Shown here: positions 8,901-20,900 of the stretch, piece after piece
Layout: each line of letters begins with the position of its first letter
Numbering within the stretch: the stretch's first letter is position 1
Assembly (NCBI GenBank): GCA_002633005.1
Contig: NMRA01000476.1
Span: 73,212-99,629, forward strand
Direction: 5' to 3'
Source: Phoronis australis
Taxonomy: Eukaryota; Phoronida; Phoronidae
DNA: 26,418 nucleotides
The notes under the pieces: model-generated
What the model saw: the letters and a program-made list of their open reading frames with translations, nothing else
Database searches by the model: none
What the model was told of the DNA's origin: nothing
Made by a program: the position numbers and the translations under genes

Positions 8901-11900
8901 ATTACCAGGGTGCTTAAATTGGGAATCTAAAAAAACAGTGGGTGTGCGGTAAGACGAACATGAACGGTTAAAGTCGAAAATTTTGCAAAGAGTTGTTGCT
9001 TACTGCACGGAGGACCGATTTTACCCTGACGGAGCTGCACTGACGTCAGACTCCAAGCATATCAGTTAAAATATAAGTCGGGGGATTGAAGTATCGGTCT
9101 TTGACGGCCTGCGGCCCTGTGCACATGATGCAGTGGCGTCGTGATCCTGAGTGCGATTGGGTGTTTACGTACCTGAAGTATTCCTACAGGTAGTCATGCG
9201 TTCAGTAGGGCAAGATTCTTGAGAATAAAGACAGATTAAACAAGACTCCGCTTATTAGCGGTGTATTTTTAAGGGAAGCATTAGATTGTGTAAAGATTTG
9301 CTTCCCACTGGACACTGAGGCAACCAAGCACGTGCTATTGACAGGTCTTCTTACTGACTACCTTGAACTTAGTTAGGCAACCAAACACATGCTAATGATT
9401 GACAGGTCTTCTTATTGAATACTTTTAACAGTGTAGCATTTTATATACATTGTATTTTTCTTTTTGAGTTTGAAGCCAACACCGCTGTTGTTCAAAGCGC
9501 GTGCTCGGGTAGTCAAGCGTTCAGTAGGGTAAGTTTCTTGAGAATAAAGACAGATTAAAGCACGTGCTCAACAATCGGAAGATGCTACTATTAGGCAATA
9601 GGGGTACTCGGTCAGCTGCCAAAATAATGAAGCAAAAACACATCTTGTAAAAAGTCATTAGGCGAATCAAATGTTCAAAATAATAAAATGCGCTAAATAC
9701 AAGTTGATTTTTTGCGCTCTTGCCTTTGTTTGGGCGCTTCTATTTTGGTGTCATAAGTGAAACCATTAAAAACATGCGTTTAATTAAGACGAATGAAAAG
9801 AATCATCGGGTACCTGGCGTGCTTGGAACTACGCTAGGACCTAGCTAAAATCAAAACTTTCCCAGATTACGTGAGATACTGCCATGTATTTAAATGAGAA
9901 CACGTCACTTTGGCTAGAACTATTCGAATGCAAGTGCCTCGGATCACGTCCAGTCATGAGCTCCTGCATAATCTAAACAACACCTTGCCGATTAGCGCCA
10001 CATCTTACCTACACCGATGACTAAGCAAGTGAGTTATCACTGCTACAAAGTTCTGATCGTTCAGATTTATTATAATTTCCAAAAATTCATTAACTTTTCC
10101 TGTTGGACAAGTTGCTCGGCTGTGAGCTTGTCCGGACCAACAAATTGGTTATCCCGGGCAGTCGGACTACCGTTAATGTCGAGTCCTGAACCTCGTGAAA
10201 GAACAATTGATTGAAGAATGGTCAGAAAAAAAGAAAACTGCCCAAGAAACAATATTTTATGGCACCGAAATCAGCAGAATAATAATACAATGCCAATTTT
10301 TCCAACACGGGTAAATAACTTAGTATACTCAAAGAAGAGAGTAGTTTTTAATGACATTAATTTTGTGTTAGATTTTATCTGGCCAGTTTTTTACCCACAT
10401 CAGCGCAAAGCTGTATATTTAGTATACAGCTTTGCACCAATTAGTAGTACTACAACTTGTAGTGACCTGGTTGTTCATTTTTATTACTGTACTGGCTGCC
10501 TGGTATCTGGTCCTATCTGGGTATGTTAATGCCAATGGTTGCCAGGCTGACATTCATTGACATTACCAGTAACCAGGAGAGCATTCCGTAGACCTCATAT
10601 CTTGTGGCAAAAGCAAGATCTCACAATACTTTGTAATAGCAAAAAAGCAAAAAGCAGGGGGTGGGGGAGCCTTAGTGCAAAGCTGTATACTAAATATATA
10701 GCTTTGCAATGATGTGGCCAAATAAAATCTGACAAAAAATTAATGTCACTAAAAACTATACTCTTCCTTGAGTAAACTAAATTGTTTACTGGTATTGGAA
10801 AAATAGGCATATCGTTATTCTGCTGCTAAAATTGTGATGCGATCTTTTGTGTCGTCTTTCTGTGCCATAAAATATTGTGCCACATATTGGCCAGTTTTCT
10901 TTTTTCGCCGATTCTGCAATCAACTGTTGTTCTTCCACAAGGCTGCGTACATGTCAACAAACCATCGGAACTTTTTTCATTTAGTTACAAGTTTTTAGTA
11001 TTTTCATACCAAATTTTGCTGCTGCGAAGCAGTCGACATCTTCCGAGAGTTGTCGCAAAATCTTAGGAAATGTCACGAGTGCACTGTTTTCAAAACGACA
11101 GACTTTTTTCTTACAAAATATGGAGAATTATGTTAGAAAATGATGTTTATTAGATTGTTTTTCACTTAAATGGCTGCAATGGGCAAAGTGAATGTTTGTT
11201 GACTCCCAAATTTTGCATGCACTTCTGCCCGTCGTTGATCTAGATTTTATGATGAGGTGATGAGCAGAACCACCTGGGCTGTGTGAAATTTCGAGGTCTA
11301 ACGGAGCTCAACACACAGATACCTATAGCTCTGTATCTGTATTTTGACGATAGGGGGTGGGCGGGTGTTACGAGTGTACGGAGGAGCTTGGAAGCCGCAA
11401 ATCGCCCAGTCTTTCAATTTTGACTCTCATAAGATATGCCCTGGCAAGCTGACAGCATATGACATGTGATGTGTTTACAGTAGGTCGCAAGCTTGCTGTT
11501 CTCGTTGGCTGATCAAAAACTGCAGTGTGTCGATATGAAGTCTGTTAAACTTTCAAACAACTCTGATGTTAGGCGTGGTCAATGATGGGCTTCAACCACT
11601 TCCAATATTATATAAATTGTATCGATATCAATTGTATCGAAAAATTACCTTGGCCAAGTTTGGAATCAGGTGTCCTAACCGGTCGACCAAAGAGCAATTG
11701 CCTGTAGGCGATTGATTAAGAGAGGCCTTTATATTACCTTTATATTACTACACTCACTGCAGATTCACCACATTCTTCCCCATCCAATGATTAGAGGTCA
11801 TGCCTCCTGGAACTCAACATCAGATCGGCCCCCTCTACATCTGCCTCCTCCTTGGCCATTGTGGCACTATCAAGCTCGGGAGGCTGTTTAGTCCCTTTCT

Positions 11901-14900
11901 GCTGTTTACATGTCAAATGTATAGTTTGAATACAATTATAGCCAATGTACTTATGATTTGTTTGTGATGTTCTGTGAAGAAGAGCTGGCAGTCTGTAAAT
12001 TAATAAAAAATAAGTTTTCATCAATGTAATTGTAAGCTGTAGGTTAAAGAGTTGCAGTAAAGTTTTCTCAAATTCAAACGAAAATAATGGGAAAAATTGT
12101 TGTTTTTTCATTTTTCAAATGCTCATATTACCAAAAATGTCTATAATTTCATCATCTGTTTGTTGATTACAACCATACTATGTGAAGTTTTCAAATACTC
12201 AAGTAAAACTGTGTTCTTATTTACTCTTGTTGAAAATTTTGACAAAATTTAATAATTTTACTTATCCACCATACTTGAAGAAAATTTACCATGATAGTTG
12301 TGTTTTTCTGTAGCATATTAAGAGTTCCATGGTAAAGTTGAAGCCAGGTCACATCCTGAAGGTTTCACAAGAGTTACAAAGGAGATGCATGAAGCCTATT
12401 ACAATCAAATGTGAAAGGCATTTATTGGTAGACTTTCTACCGCTGTTGAAATTAAAGTGGGACGTTGAGTGGATAAATGTCATCGATATTGCACCACAAG
12501 CAGTTATCTTCAAACTTTCGAAGTTTAATTTTAAATTTTGGGAAATAATGGATAGTAATCAGGTATGGATTTTGAAAAGTTATGAAAACCAGTTACTTCC
12601 TCTTATTGCACCTGATGTTCAGTTGAAATGACTGATTCTCAGATCAGGGACCGTCACGTCCTACTTTTACTGTGGGAATAACATAAATGTTTTTTAATCC
12701 ATGTTCTGGAGTTAATTTTACGATTTTATTTTCCAGGATTTGCATCAGTGCAGGCTGCAACACTATTACAGAAAGTGACCCCACAACGGTGCACTTGGTG
12801 TGGATGTCGGGCAATCACAAGTTCTAGTTCATCAAATGAGAGCTCCAAAGCAAGTGGGTGAGTGATCGTAGGTTTCATGCCCTTCAGCTGCTGGGTAGAT
12901 CTGGGGAGTCGCCACTTGAGCTCAGTTTTAATAATGAAAGAATGAGCACTGGACTCGAAGGAAACCTGGATGTAATGTGAAAGTGGTTTCTGGAACTGGG
13001 TCACTATTAACTTGACGTTACACGGCCTGCAGTTGGAATAAAGACATTTGTACAGGGATTATGAAAAAACTTGATATCACAGCAGTCATTTTCTTATGGT
13101 TACTATATTGTACTTGTTGAACTAGGCTTACAACAATGTAAAATTTTCTTTATGTTCAGTTTTTGTTGAGAAATTCTTCTGCTGTGTCAGGTAGGGATTA
13201 AGTGCTGTGTTGGCGCATTTCTCAAACGTGGGGTAAACCAGAGGTTTGTTGCCACCAGCTGTTCCCAACGGAAGATTGTGGCTGACATTCAATGACTGAA
13301 TACAGTCTTCTTTTGTGGATCCCATGAACTATTCTTTCAGGCTTTCAAAAGAAGCCTACTCATTTATCAGTCTGTTTTGTCCAGGTGTCAGCTATTCAGC
13401 ACCTCTGTACTATCAAGACTTGAGGATCAGGTGGAGCACGTCAGCAGCACAGGTAAGAACTAACTTGATGGTATGGTAGAAACCCTGGTTTTCCATGATA
13501 TCGGAGAATTGATGAGATTCTTAGTTCTTTCAAAGAATTAGAAGTTGAAATTCTCATTTCAGTTGTAGATACCGTAGTTCTACTTTTGGTTTGCTGAAAA
13601 TTAAGAAATAAATGTAATCCATCAAATTCGAAAATCAAGCCCGATTCTGGCCACAAGTTGATTAATGATGTGCAGAAGTAGTTATACATTCTCTCTGAAG
13701 GTGGCACTATTCTTTTCTGTGTTTGAGAAACAATCAACATGGCATGTAGCGACTTAACAGTAAAACTGCAGTGTAAAGAGATAGGTAATTCCAGGAAAAT
13801 GTTTGTTATTTATTACATTCAACTAGTAAAACAGAATCTGCTAACTTACAAATCCCAGAATTTTAGCATCGCTAAAACAGATTTAATGTTTTTGAAAAAC
13901 AGAAAATAAGGGTCTCTAGTCATGACAACAAAGAGTATAAGTTCAGTTGTTATGACTTTGTTGCTGTAATAGTAAGTTTTTTGTGACCTCAGTTTGCTTT
14001 GTGATATGTTGTGCACCCTTTGTTTTAAAGAGATGAAATTGAAATGTGGTAGTTGAGGCTTTAGAACTTGATTTATAGTCAACGTCCTTGGTATATAATG
14101 TTCACTATGGCATTCCATACCTTAAATCCCAATCCAACTGTATTGCATACAAGTTGTCTACAGTCATTTTTGATTAAAACAAATCATTGAGACAATGCCC
14201 AGGAGGGTTTGTTGTAACACTGTTTGACTGTATGTGGATTCTCCTTTCTACAGCCTTGTATGTTTTGTCCGGGGTTAGGATGGGATATGACGGTGATGAC
14301 TGGAGGGTTTTGAAAGAGTATAGTCTGTTGTTTTTCACTTGTCTTATGAATGGCAATTACACCCCAGAGGCTCTTTTTAACGATGGTCATATAGCTATCC
14401 TTAGGTAACCCTGTCATATTTGAGGCTTTCACTTACACACAGATCCTTAAATTGTTTTCCAATGTTTGTTTGTGGGAATACAGACAGCAGTAAAATGTTA
14501 GTAGCAGTGTTTTGTTTTTACGTAAAAACACAGCATAATGTTCTCAATCTCATATCTTTTACCATCTTAGCTGTGACCAGGGGCATGACTTTTAATGAAA
14601 TGAACCCCAGTTATTGACTGTTGTTAGAGGTGGTCAAGCTAATCCAAACGTGGAATTCTGTCTTATCTTGCCAATCTTTCCAGATATCGCACACAAAGTC
14701 AACTCAACACTAACATCAGAACAGCTTGGTCGGCTGTTTGCTGTGGTACACATTGGTGCATCACAAAGGAAGGTAACGGTGGAGGATATAATCATTGTGC
14801 ACGGCTCATTGCAGGCAGAATGTGGGGAACGCATTCGGCTGGAAAAGGTATGTGAACGTCTTAGAGTAGAATAGACCACAGTCTTCTGTAAGCAGCCTAG

Positions 14901-17900
14901 TTGTGCAGGTACACGTTATTCCCATCACCTGTTGTTATCACTTGATAGCTGAAAAAGGATGGTTTCTTCTGTTGAGTGAGATTGTCTGACCAAGTTATTA
15001 TCACACAGTTATGCTAGGTGAACAAAGGTTTACTGTCCCCCTTTTTCCTGTCCATACATAGTTGGTCGGTGCTGGACTGAATAGTCTGCATGAGAATCTG
15101 GCCATCGATCTTGTTTTAACAACTTCAAAGTTTGTAGTGCTAATAAAATTAAAATGCAGGTGGTCTGATACACGTTGTACCAGACGTGTGCAGGCCACCT
15201 GGAACTAATTATTAATATATAGTTAAAACCCAGCTGAGGAGCTTGAAACCTGACTCAAGGGTTTAGTAGTGTGATTCAGTGGGACTCCCACAACTTCAAG
15301 TAAACAAAGCGCGCAACTATCACACTAGGCCACACTGGCAACTATCACACTAGGCCNTAAGATATGCCCTGGCAAGCTGACAGCATATGACATGTGATGT
15401 GTTTACAGTAGGTCGCAAGCTTGCTGTTCTCGTTGGCTGATCAAAAACTGCAGTGTGTCGATATGAAGTCTGTTAAACTTTCAAACAACTCTGATGTTAG
15501 GCGTGGTCAATGATGGACTTCAACCACTTCCAATATTATATAAATTGTATCGATATCAATTGTATCGAAAAATTACCTTGTCCAAGTTTGGAACCAGGTG
15601 TCCTAACCGGTCGACCAAAGAGCATTTGCCTGCAGGCGATTGATTAAGAGAGGCCTTTATATTACTACACTCACTGCAGATTCACCACATTCTTCCCCAT
15701 CCAATGATTAGAGGTCATGCCTCCTGGAACTCAACATCAGATCGGCCCCCTCTACATCTGCTTCCTCCTTGGCCATTGTGGCACTATCAAACTCGGGAGG
15801 CTGTTTGGACCCTTTCTGCTGTTTACATGTCAAATGTATAGTTAGAATATAATTATAGCCAATGTATTTATAATTTTTTTGTGATGTTCTGTAAAGAAGA
15901 GCTGGCAGTCTGTAAATTAATAAAAAATAAGTTTTCATCAATGTAATTGTATGCTGTAGGTTAAAGAGTTGCAGTCAAGTTTTCTCAAATTCAAACGAAA
16001 ATAGTGGGAAAAATTGTTGTTTTTTTCATTTTTCAAATGCTCATATTACCAAAAATGTCTATAATTTCGTCATCTGTTTGTTGATTGCAACCATACTATG
16101 CAAAGTTTTCAAATACTCAAGTAAAACTGTGTTCTTATTTACTCTTGTTGAAAATTTTGACAAAATTTAATAATTTTACTTCTCCACCATACTTGAAGAA
16201 AATTTACCATGATAGTTGTGTTTTTCTGTAGCATATTAAGAGTTCCATGGTAAACCTGAAGCCAGGTCACATCCTGAAGCTTTCACAAGAGTTAGGAGGT
16301 GCATGTAGCCTATTACAATCAAATGTGAAAGGCATTTATTGGTAGACGTTCTACCGTTGTTGAAATTAAAGTGGGACGTTGAGTGGATAAATGTCATCGA
16401 TATTGCACCACAACCATTTATCATCAAACTGACAAAGTTTAATTTTAAATTTTGAGAAATAATGAATAGTAATCAGATATGGATTTTGAAAAGTAATGAG
16501 AACAAGTTACTTCCACTAATAGCACCTGATATTCAGTCGAAATGACTGATTCTCAGATCAGGGACTGTCACATCCTACTTTTACTGTGGGAATAACATAA
16601 ATGTTTTTTATTCCATGTTCTGGAGTTAATTTTACGATTTTATTTTCCAGGGTTTGCATCAGTGCAGGCTGCAACACTATTACAGAAAGTGACCCCACAA
16701 CGGTGCACTTGGTGTGGATGTCGGGCAATCACAAGTTCTAGTTCATCAAATGAGGGCTCCAAAGCAAGTGGGTGAGTGATCGTAGGTTTCATGCCCTTCA
16801 GCTGCTGGGTAGATCTGGGGAGTCGCCACTTGAGCTCAGTTTTAATAATGAAAGAATGAGCGCTGGACTCGAAGGAAACCTGGATGTAATGTGAAAGTGG
16901 TTTCTGGAACTGGGTCACTATTAGCTTAACGTTACACGGCCTGCAGTTGGAATAAAGACATTTGTACAGGGATTATGAAAAACTTGATGTCACAGCAGTC
17001 ATTTTCTTATGGCAACTATATTGTACTTGTTGAACTAGGCTTACAACAATGTAAAATTTTCTTTATGTTCAGTTTTTGTTGAGAAATTCTTCTGCTGTGT
17101 CAGGTAGGGATTAAGTGCTGTGTTGGCGCATTTCTCAAACGTGGGGTAAACCAGAGGTTTGTTGCCACCAGCTGTTCTCAACCCAAGATTGTGGCTGACT
17201 TTCAATGACTGAATACAGTCTCCTTTTGTGGATCCCATGAACTATTCTTTCAGGCTTTCAAAAGAAGCCTACTCATTTCTCAGTCTGTTTTGTCCAGGTG
17301 TCAGCTATTCAGCACCTCTGTACTATCAAGACTTGAGGATCAGGTGGAGCACGTCAGCAGCACAGGTAAGAACTAACTTGATGGTATGGTAGAAACACTG
17401 GTTTTCCATGATATCGGAGAATTGATGAGATTCTTAGTTCTTTCAAAGAATTAGAAGTTGAAATTCTCATTTCAGTTGCAGACACTGTAGTTCTATTTTT
17501 GGTTTGCTGAAAATTAAGAATGTAATCCATCAAATTTGAAAACCAAGCCCAATTCTGGCCACAAATTGATTAATGATGCGTGGAAGTAGTTATACATTCT
17601 CTCTGAAGGTGGCACTATTCTTTTTTGGGTTTGAGAAACAATCAACATGGCGTGTAGCAACTTAACAGTAAAACTGCAGTGTAAAGAGATAGGTTATTCC
17701 AGGAAAATGTTTGTGTTATTTATTACATTCAACTAGTAAAGCAGAATCTGCTAACTTACAAATCAGAATAAATCCCAGAATTTTAGTATTGCTAAATCAG
17801 ATTTTTATGTTTTTGAACAACGGAAAATTCAAATTCAAATTCATGTATTTCAACATTTAAGGTCTTGGCCCACATGTTGCATAAAATTTACAGGATAACG

Positions 17901-20900
17901 CTGAGCAGCTTTTCCCTGAGGGCAGTGGCGTGAAATACAAATTTCATTAGATTAATCTGAGCAATGGGCTCCGACATTTTCATTAGTTTTACAAATGTAT
18001 GTTTATTTGGTTCACGCCAGCACCACTCAGGTATAAATGCAGTTCTCAGAGAGCAGTACATTTTACAAACACATATAAAATGGTATTCATCTTCAATTAG
18101 GGACACACAGAAACAACACACACGGTATTTTTGGTCCACGAGAGCATGTCTACCTTAAGTTTCTGTATCATCAAGTTGTGGTTGGAGCAACGTAATTTAG
18201 CCATAGCTGCTAAAAAGATATATGGAATATCACGCAACAGATAGGATTCCATTTCAAAAACAATTTTAAATGGGAAATATGTATTAAGTTTTGAGCTATT
18301 CTCCACAGCAAAGCTCCAGTCTTGTAAAAAACAATCTTTAATTCGCTGCTCAAAAAGGACAAGAAACGATGCTTCGCAGCCAACTCCCTGATTGTACCAT
18401 ACCAAACCAAAACCATACCTTTGCAGCAAATTCCTAACAGATGAAGCCCAATTTTTCCTACCAGCCTCATCCAATGTGACAAGCTTGTCATAGACAGATT
18501 TCGGATTTCGATGTGCTGGCATTTTTAACAATTTAAACCAGTACTTGATCAGTTTAACAAACAGCTTTACATAAATTGGATACCTTCCCAGTTCTCCCAG
18601 GACAGCATGATTTGGACAGTTACTTCCAACACCCAGCAGTTGCTTACAGAATTTCAATTGGACGCGCTCGATACTAGAGTATTCTTTAAATCCCCAAATC
18701 TCACTTCCATAGCTAATGATTGGGTATACCATTTTATCAAAAATCTCGAGTGCAATTTTAGGTGAAAGTCGTCCACATTTTGACTGAAAACGTTTAATTG
18801 AAAAAATTGCTTTCTGTGCCTGGTGAGACAAAGTTTCTGTAGCTTGTGTCCAGACTAACTTAGGTGTAAGGCAAATACCCAGGTACTTATATGATGAGAT
18901 GACATCAATTTTGTCATTTCCAAAATGCCATTTTCGGAAAATAAAGGTCTCTAGTTATGACAACAGAGTATAAGTTCAGTAGTTATGACTTTGGTGCTGT
19001 ATCAGTAAGTTTGTTGTTGTGACCTCAGTTTGCTTTGTAATATGTTGTACACCCTTTGTTTTAAGGAGATGAAATTGAAATGTGGTAGTTGAGGCTTTAG
19101 AACTTGATTTATAGTCATTGTCCTTGGTATATATCGTTCGCTATGGCATTCCATACCTTAAATCCCAATCCAGCTGTATCGCATACAAGTTGTTTAAAGT
19201 GATTTTTGATTAAAACAAATCATTCAGACAATGCCCAGGAAGGTTTGTTGTACCACTGTTTGACTGTATGTGGATTCTCCTTTCTACAACCTTGTATGTT
19301 TTGTCCAGGGTTAGGATGGGATATGATGGTGATGACTGTGGAGGGTTTTGAAGGAGTATAGTCTGTTGTTTTTCACTTGTCTAAAAAATGACAATTACAC
19401 CCCAGAAGCTCTTTTTAACAATGGTCATATAGGTAGCCTTTGGTAACACTGTCATATTTGAGGCTTTGACGCACACACATATCATTAAATTGTTTTCCAA
19501 AGTTAGTTTGTGGGAATACAGACAGCAGTAAAATGTTAGTAGCAGTGTTTTGTTTTTACGTAAAAACACAGCATAATGTTCTCAATCTCATACCTTTTAC
19601 CATCTTAGCTGTGACCAGGGGCATGACCTTTAATAAAATGAACCCCAATTATTAACTGTTGTTAGAGGTGGTCAAGCTAATCCAAATGTGGAATTCTGTC
19701 TTATCTTGTCACTCTTTCCAGATATCGCGCACAAGGTCAACTCAACACTAACATCAGAACAGCTTGGTCGGCTGTTTGCTGTGGTACACATTGGTGCATC
19801 ACAAAGGAAGGTAACGGTGGAGGATATAATCATTGTGCACGGCTCATTGCAGGCAGAATGTGGGGAACGCATTCGGCTGGAAAAGGTATGTGAACGTCTT
19901 AGAGTAGAATAGACCACAGTCTTCAGTAAGCAGCCTAGTTGTGCAGGTACACGTTATTCCCATCACCTGTTGTTATAACTTGATAGCTGAAAAAGGATGG
20001 TTTCTTCTGTTGAGTGAGATTGTCTGACCAAGTTATTATCACACAGTTATGCTAGGTGAACAAAGGTTTACTGTCCCCCCTTTTCCTGTCCATACATAGT
20101 TGGTCGGTGCAGGTGGTCTGATGCACGTTGTACCTGACTTGTGCAGGCCACCTGGAACCAATTATTAATATATAGTTAAAACCGAGCTGAAGAGCTTGAA
20201 ACCTGACTCAAGGGTTTAGCAGTGTGACCCAGTGGGACTCCCATAACTTCAAGTAAAAAAAGCGGGCAACTATCACACTAGGCCACACTGGCAACTATCA
20301 CACTAGGACACACTGACAACTATCACACTAGGCCACACTGGCAACTATCACACTAGGACACACTGGCAACTATCACACTAGGCCACACTGGCAACTATCA
20401 CACTAGGCCACACTGTCAACTATCACACTAGGCCACACTGGCAACTATTACACTAGGCCACACTGGTAACTATCACACTAGGACACACTGGCAACTATTA
20501 CACTAGGACACACTGGCAACTATCACACTAGGCCACACTGGTAACTATCACACTAGGACACACTGCCTCCTCTTTGTGTTGCTAGATGCACATTATGTTT
20601 TTGTGCTTCATACTATTTTTTATGATGTGAGTGCTTTAGATGACCTATTTCCCAGGAAACATCCGTGTGCTTCATTAGAAATTTAAAATAATTCGATTAA
20701 CCTGACAGACAGCACTGTCCAAGTGAATGTAATTATAATTCTTTACTGTTACTGTTGTTTTGTGAGATGCTCTTGCAATACATTTTCATTAACTTCACCA
20801 GACAATAGAAAGATAAGATAAATTGTGACCAATGCAAATACTCTGTCCAAAAGGTCTTGTGATGCGGCCAACAGATGGCGTGTATGAAGACTAACAATTA

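Larger units (their letters stand above)
5974..12736 (+). other. MRPL21 intron 1, repeat-rich
   Basis: This 6.8-kb intron contains an N at 6124, an inverted repeat (6571-6690 and 7121-7270), a SINE, dispersed repeats, short direct repeats at 9189-9560, a fold-back structure (10190-10940), the left part of the long repeat from 11430, and the MALSU1-like frame. No other supported gene is seen. Confidence 0.7.
11430..15356 (+). repeat. Long direct repeat, copy 1 (carries MRPL21 exons 2-4)
   Basis: From TAAGATATGCCCTGGC at 11430 to the minisatellite end at 15356, the sequence recurs from 15358 with scattered substitutions and small indels. Copy 1 differs by an 11-bp tandem duplication (CTTTATATTAC, near 11731-11752), by lacking the LINE, and by about 90 bp near 15075-15160 that copy 2 lacks. 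It ends with only two minisatellite units before the N. Confidence 0.93.
15358..20325 (+). repeat. Long direct repeat, copy 2 (carries second MRPL21 exons 2-4 and a LINE)
   Basis: This is homologous to 11430-15356 throughout, in the same order and orientation. It is interrupted by the LINE at 17829-18934. The homology runs out inside the 25-bp minisatellite, because copy 1 is cut there. Sequence beyond (exon 5 onward) continues only from this copy. Confidence 0.92.

Noticed and set aside
9041-9048. TGACGTCA (CRE-like site)
   Set aside because: An 8-base palindrome alone in an intron is expected by chance often enough, and no promoter features surround it.
12726-13004. 92-codon minus-strand frame, repeated at 16640-16918
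   Set aside because: It is the antisense shadow of MRPL21 exon 2 and its flanks; the plus strand fits the splice phases and the targeting peptide.
13341-13452. Longer version of MRPL21 exon 3 starting at 13341
   Set aside because: The acceptor TTCTTTCAG is good and the frame is open, but it enters at phase 0 while exon 2 ends with two carried bases. The acceptor at 13384 gives a continuous frame. It could still be used with another upstream exon.
18097-18831. Long 244-codon open frame as a host gene
   Set aside because: Its sequence is the C-terminal part of a CR1/L2-like LINE protein, it is open upstream to the truncation point without a native start, and it is bounded by target-site duplications.
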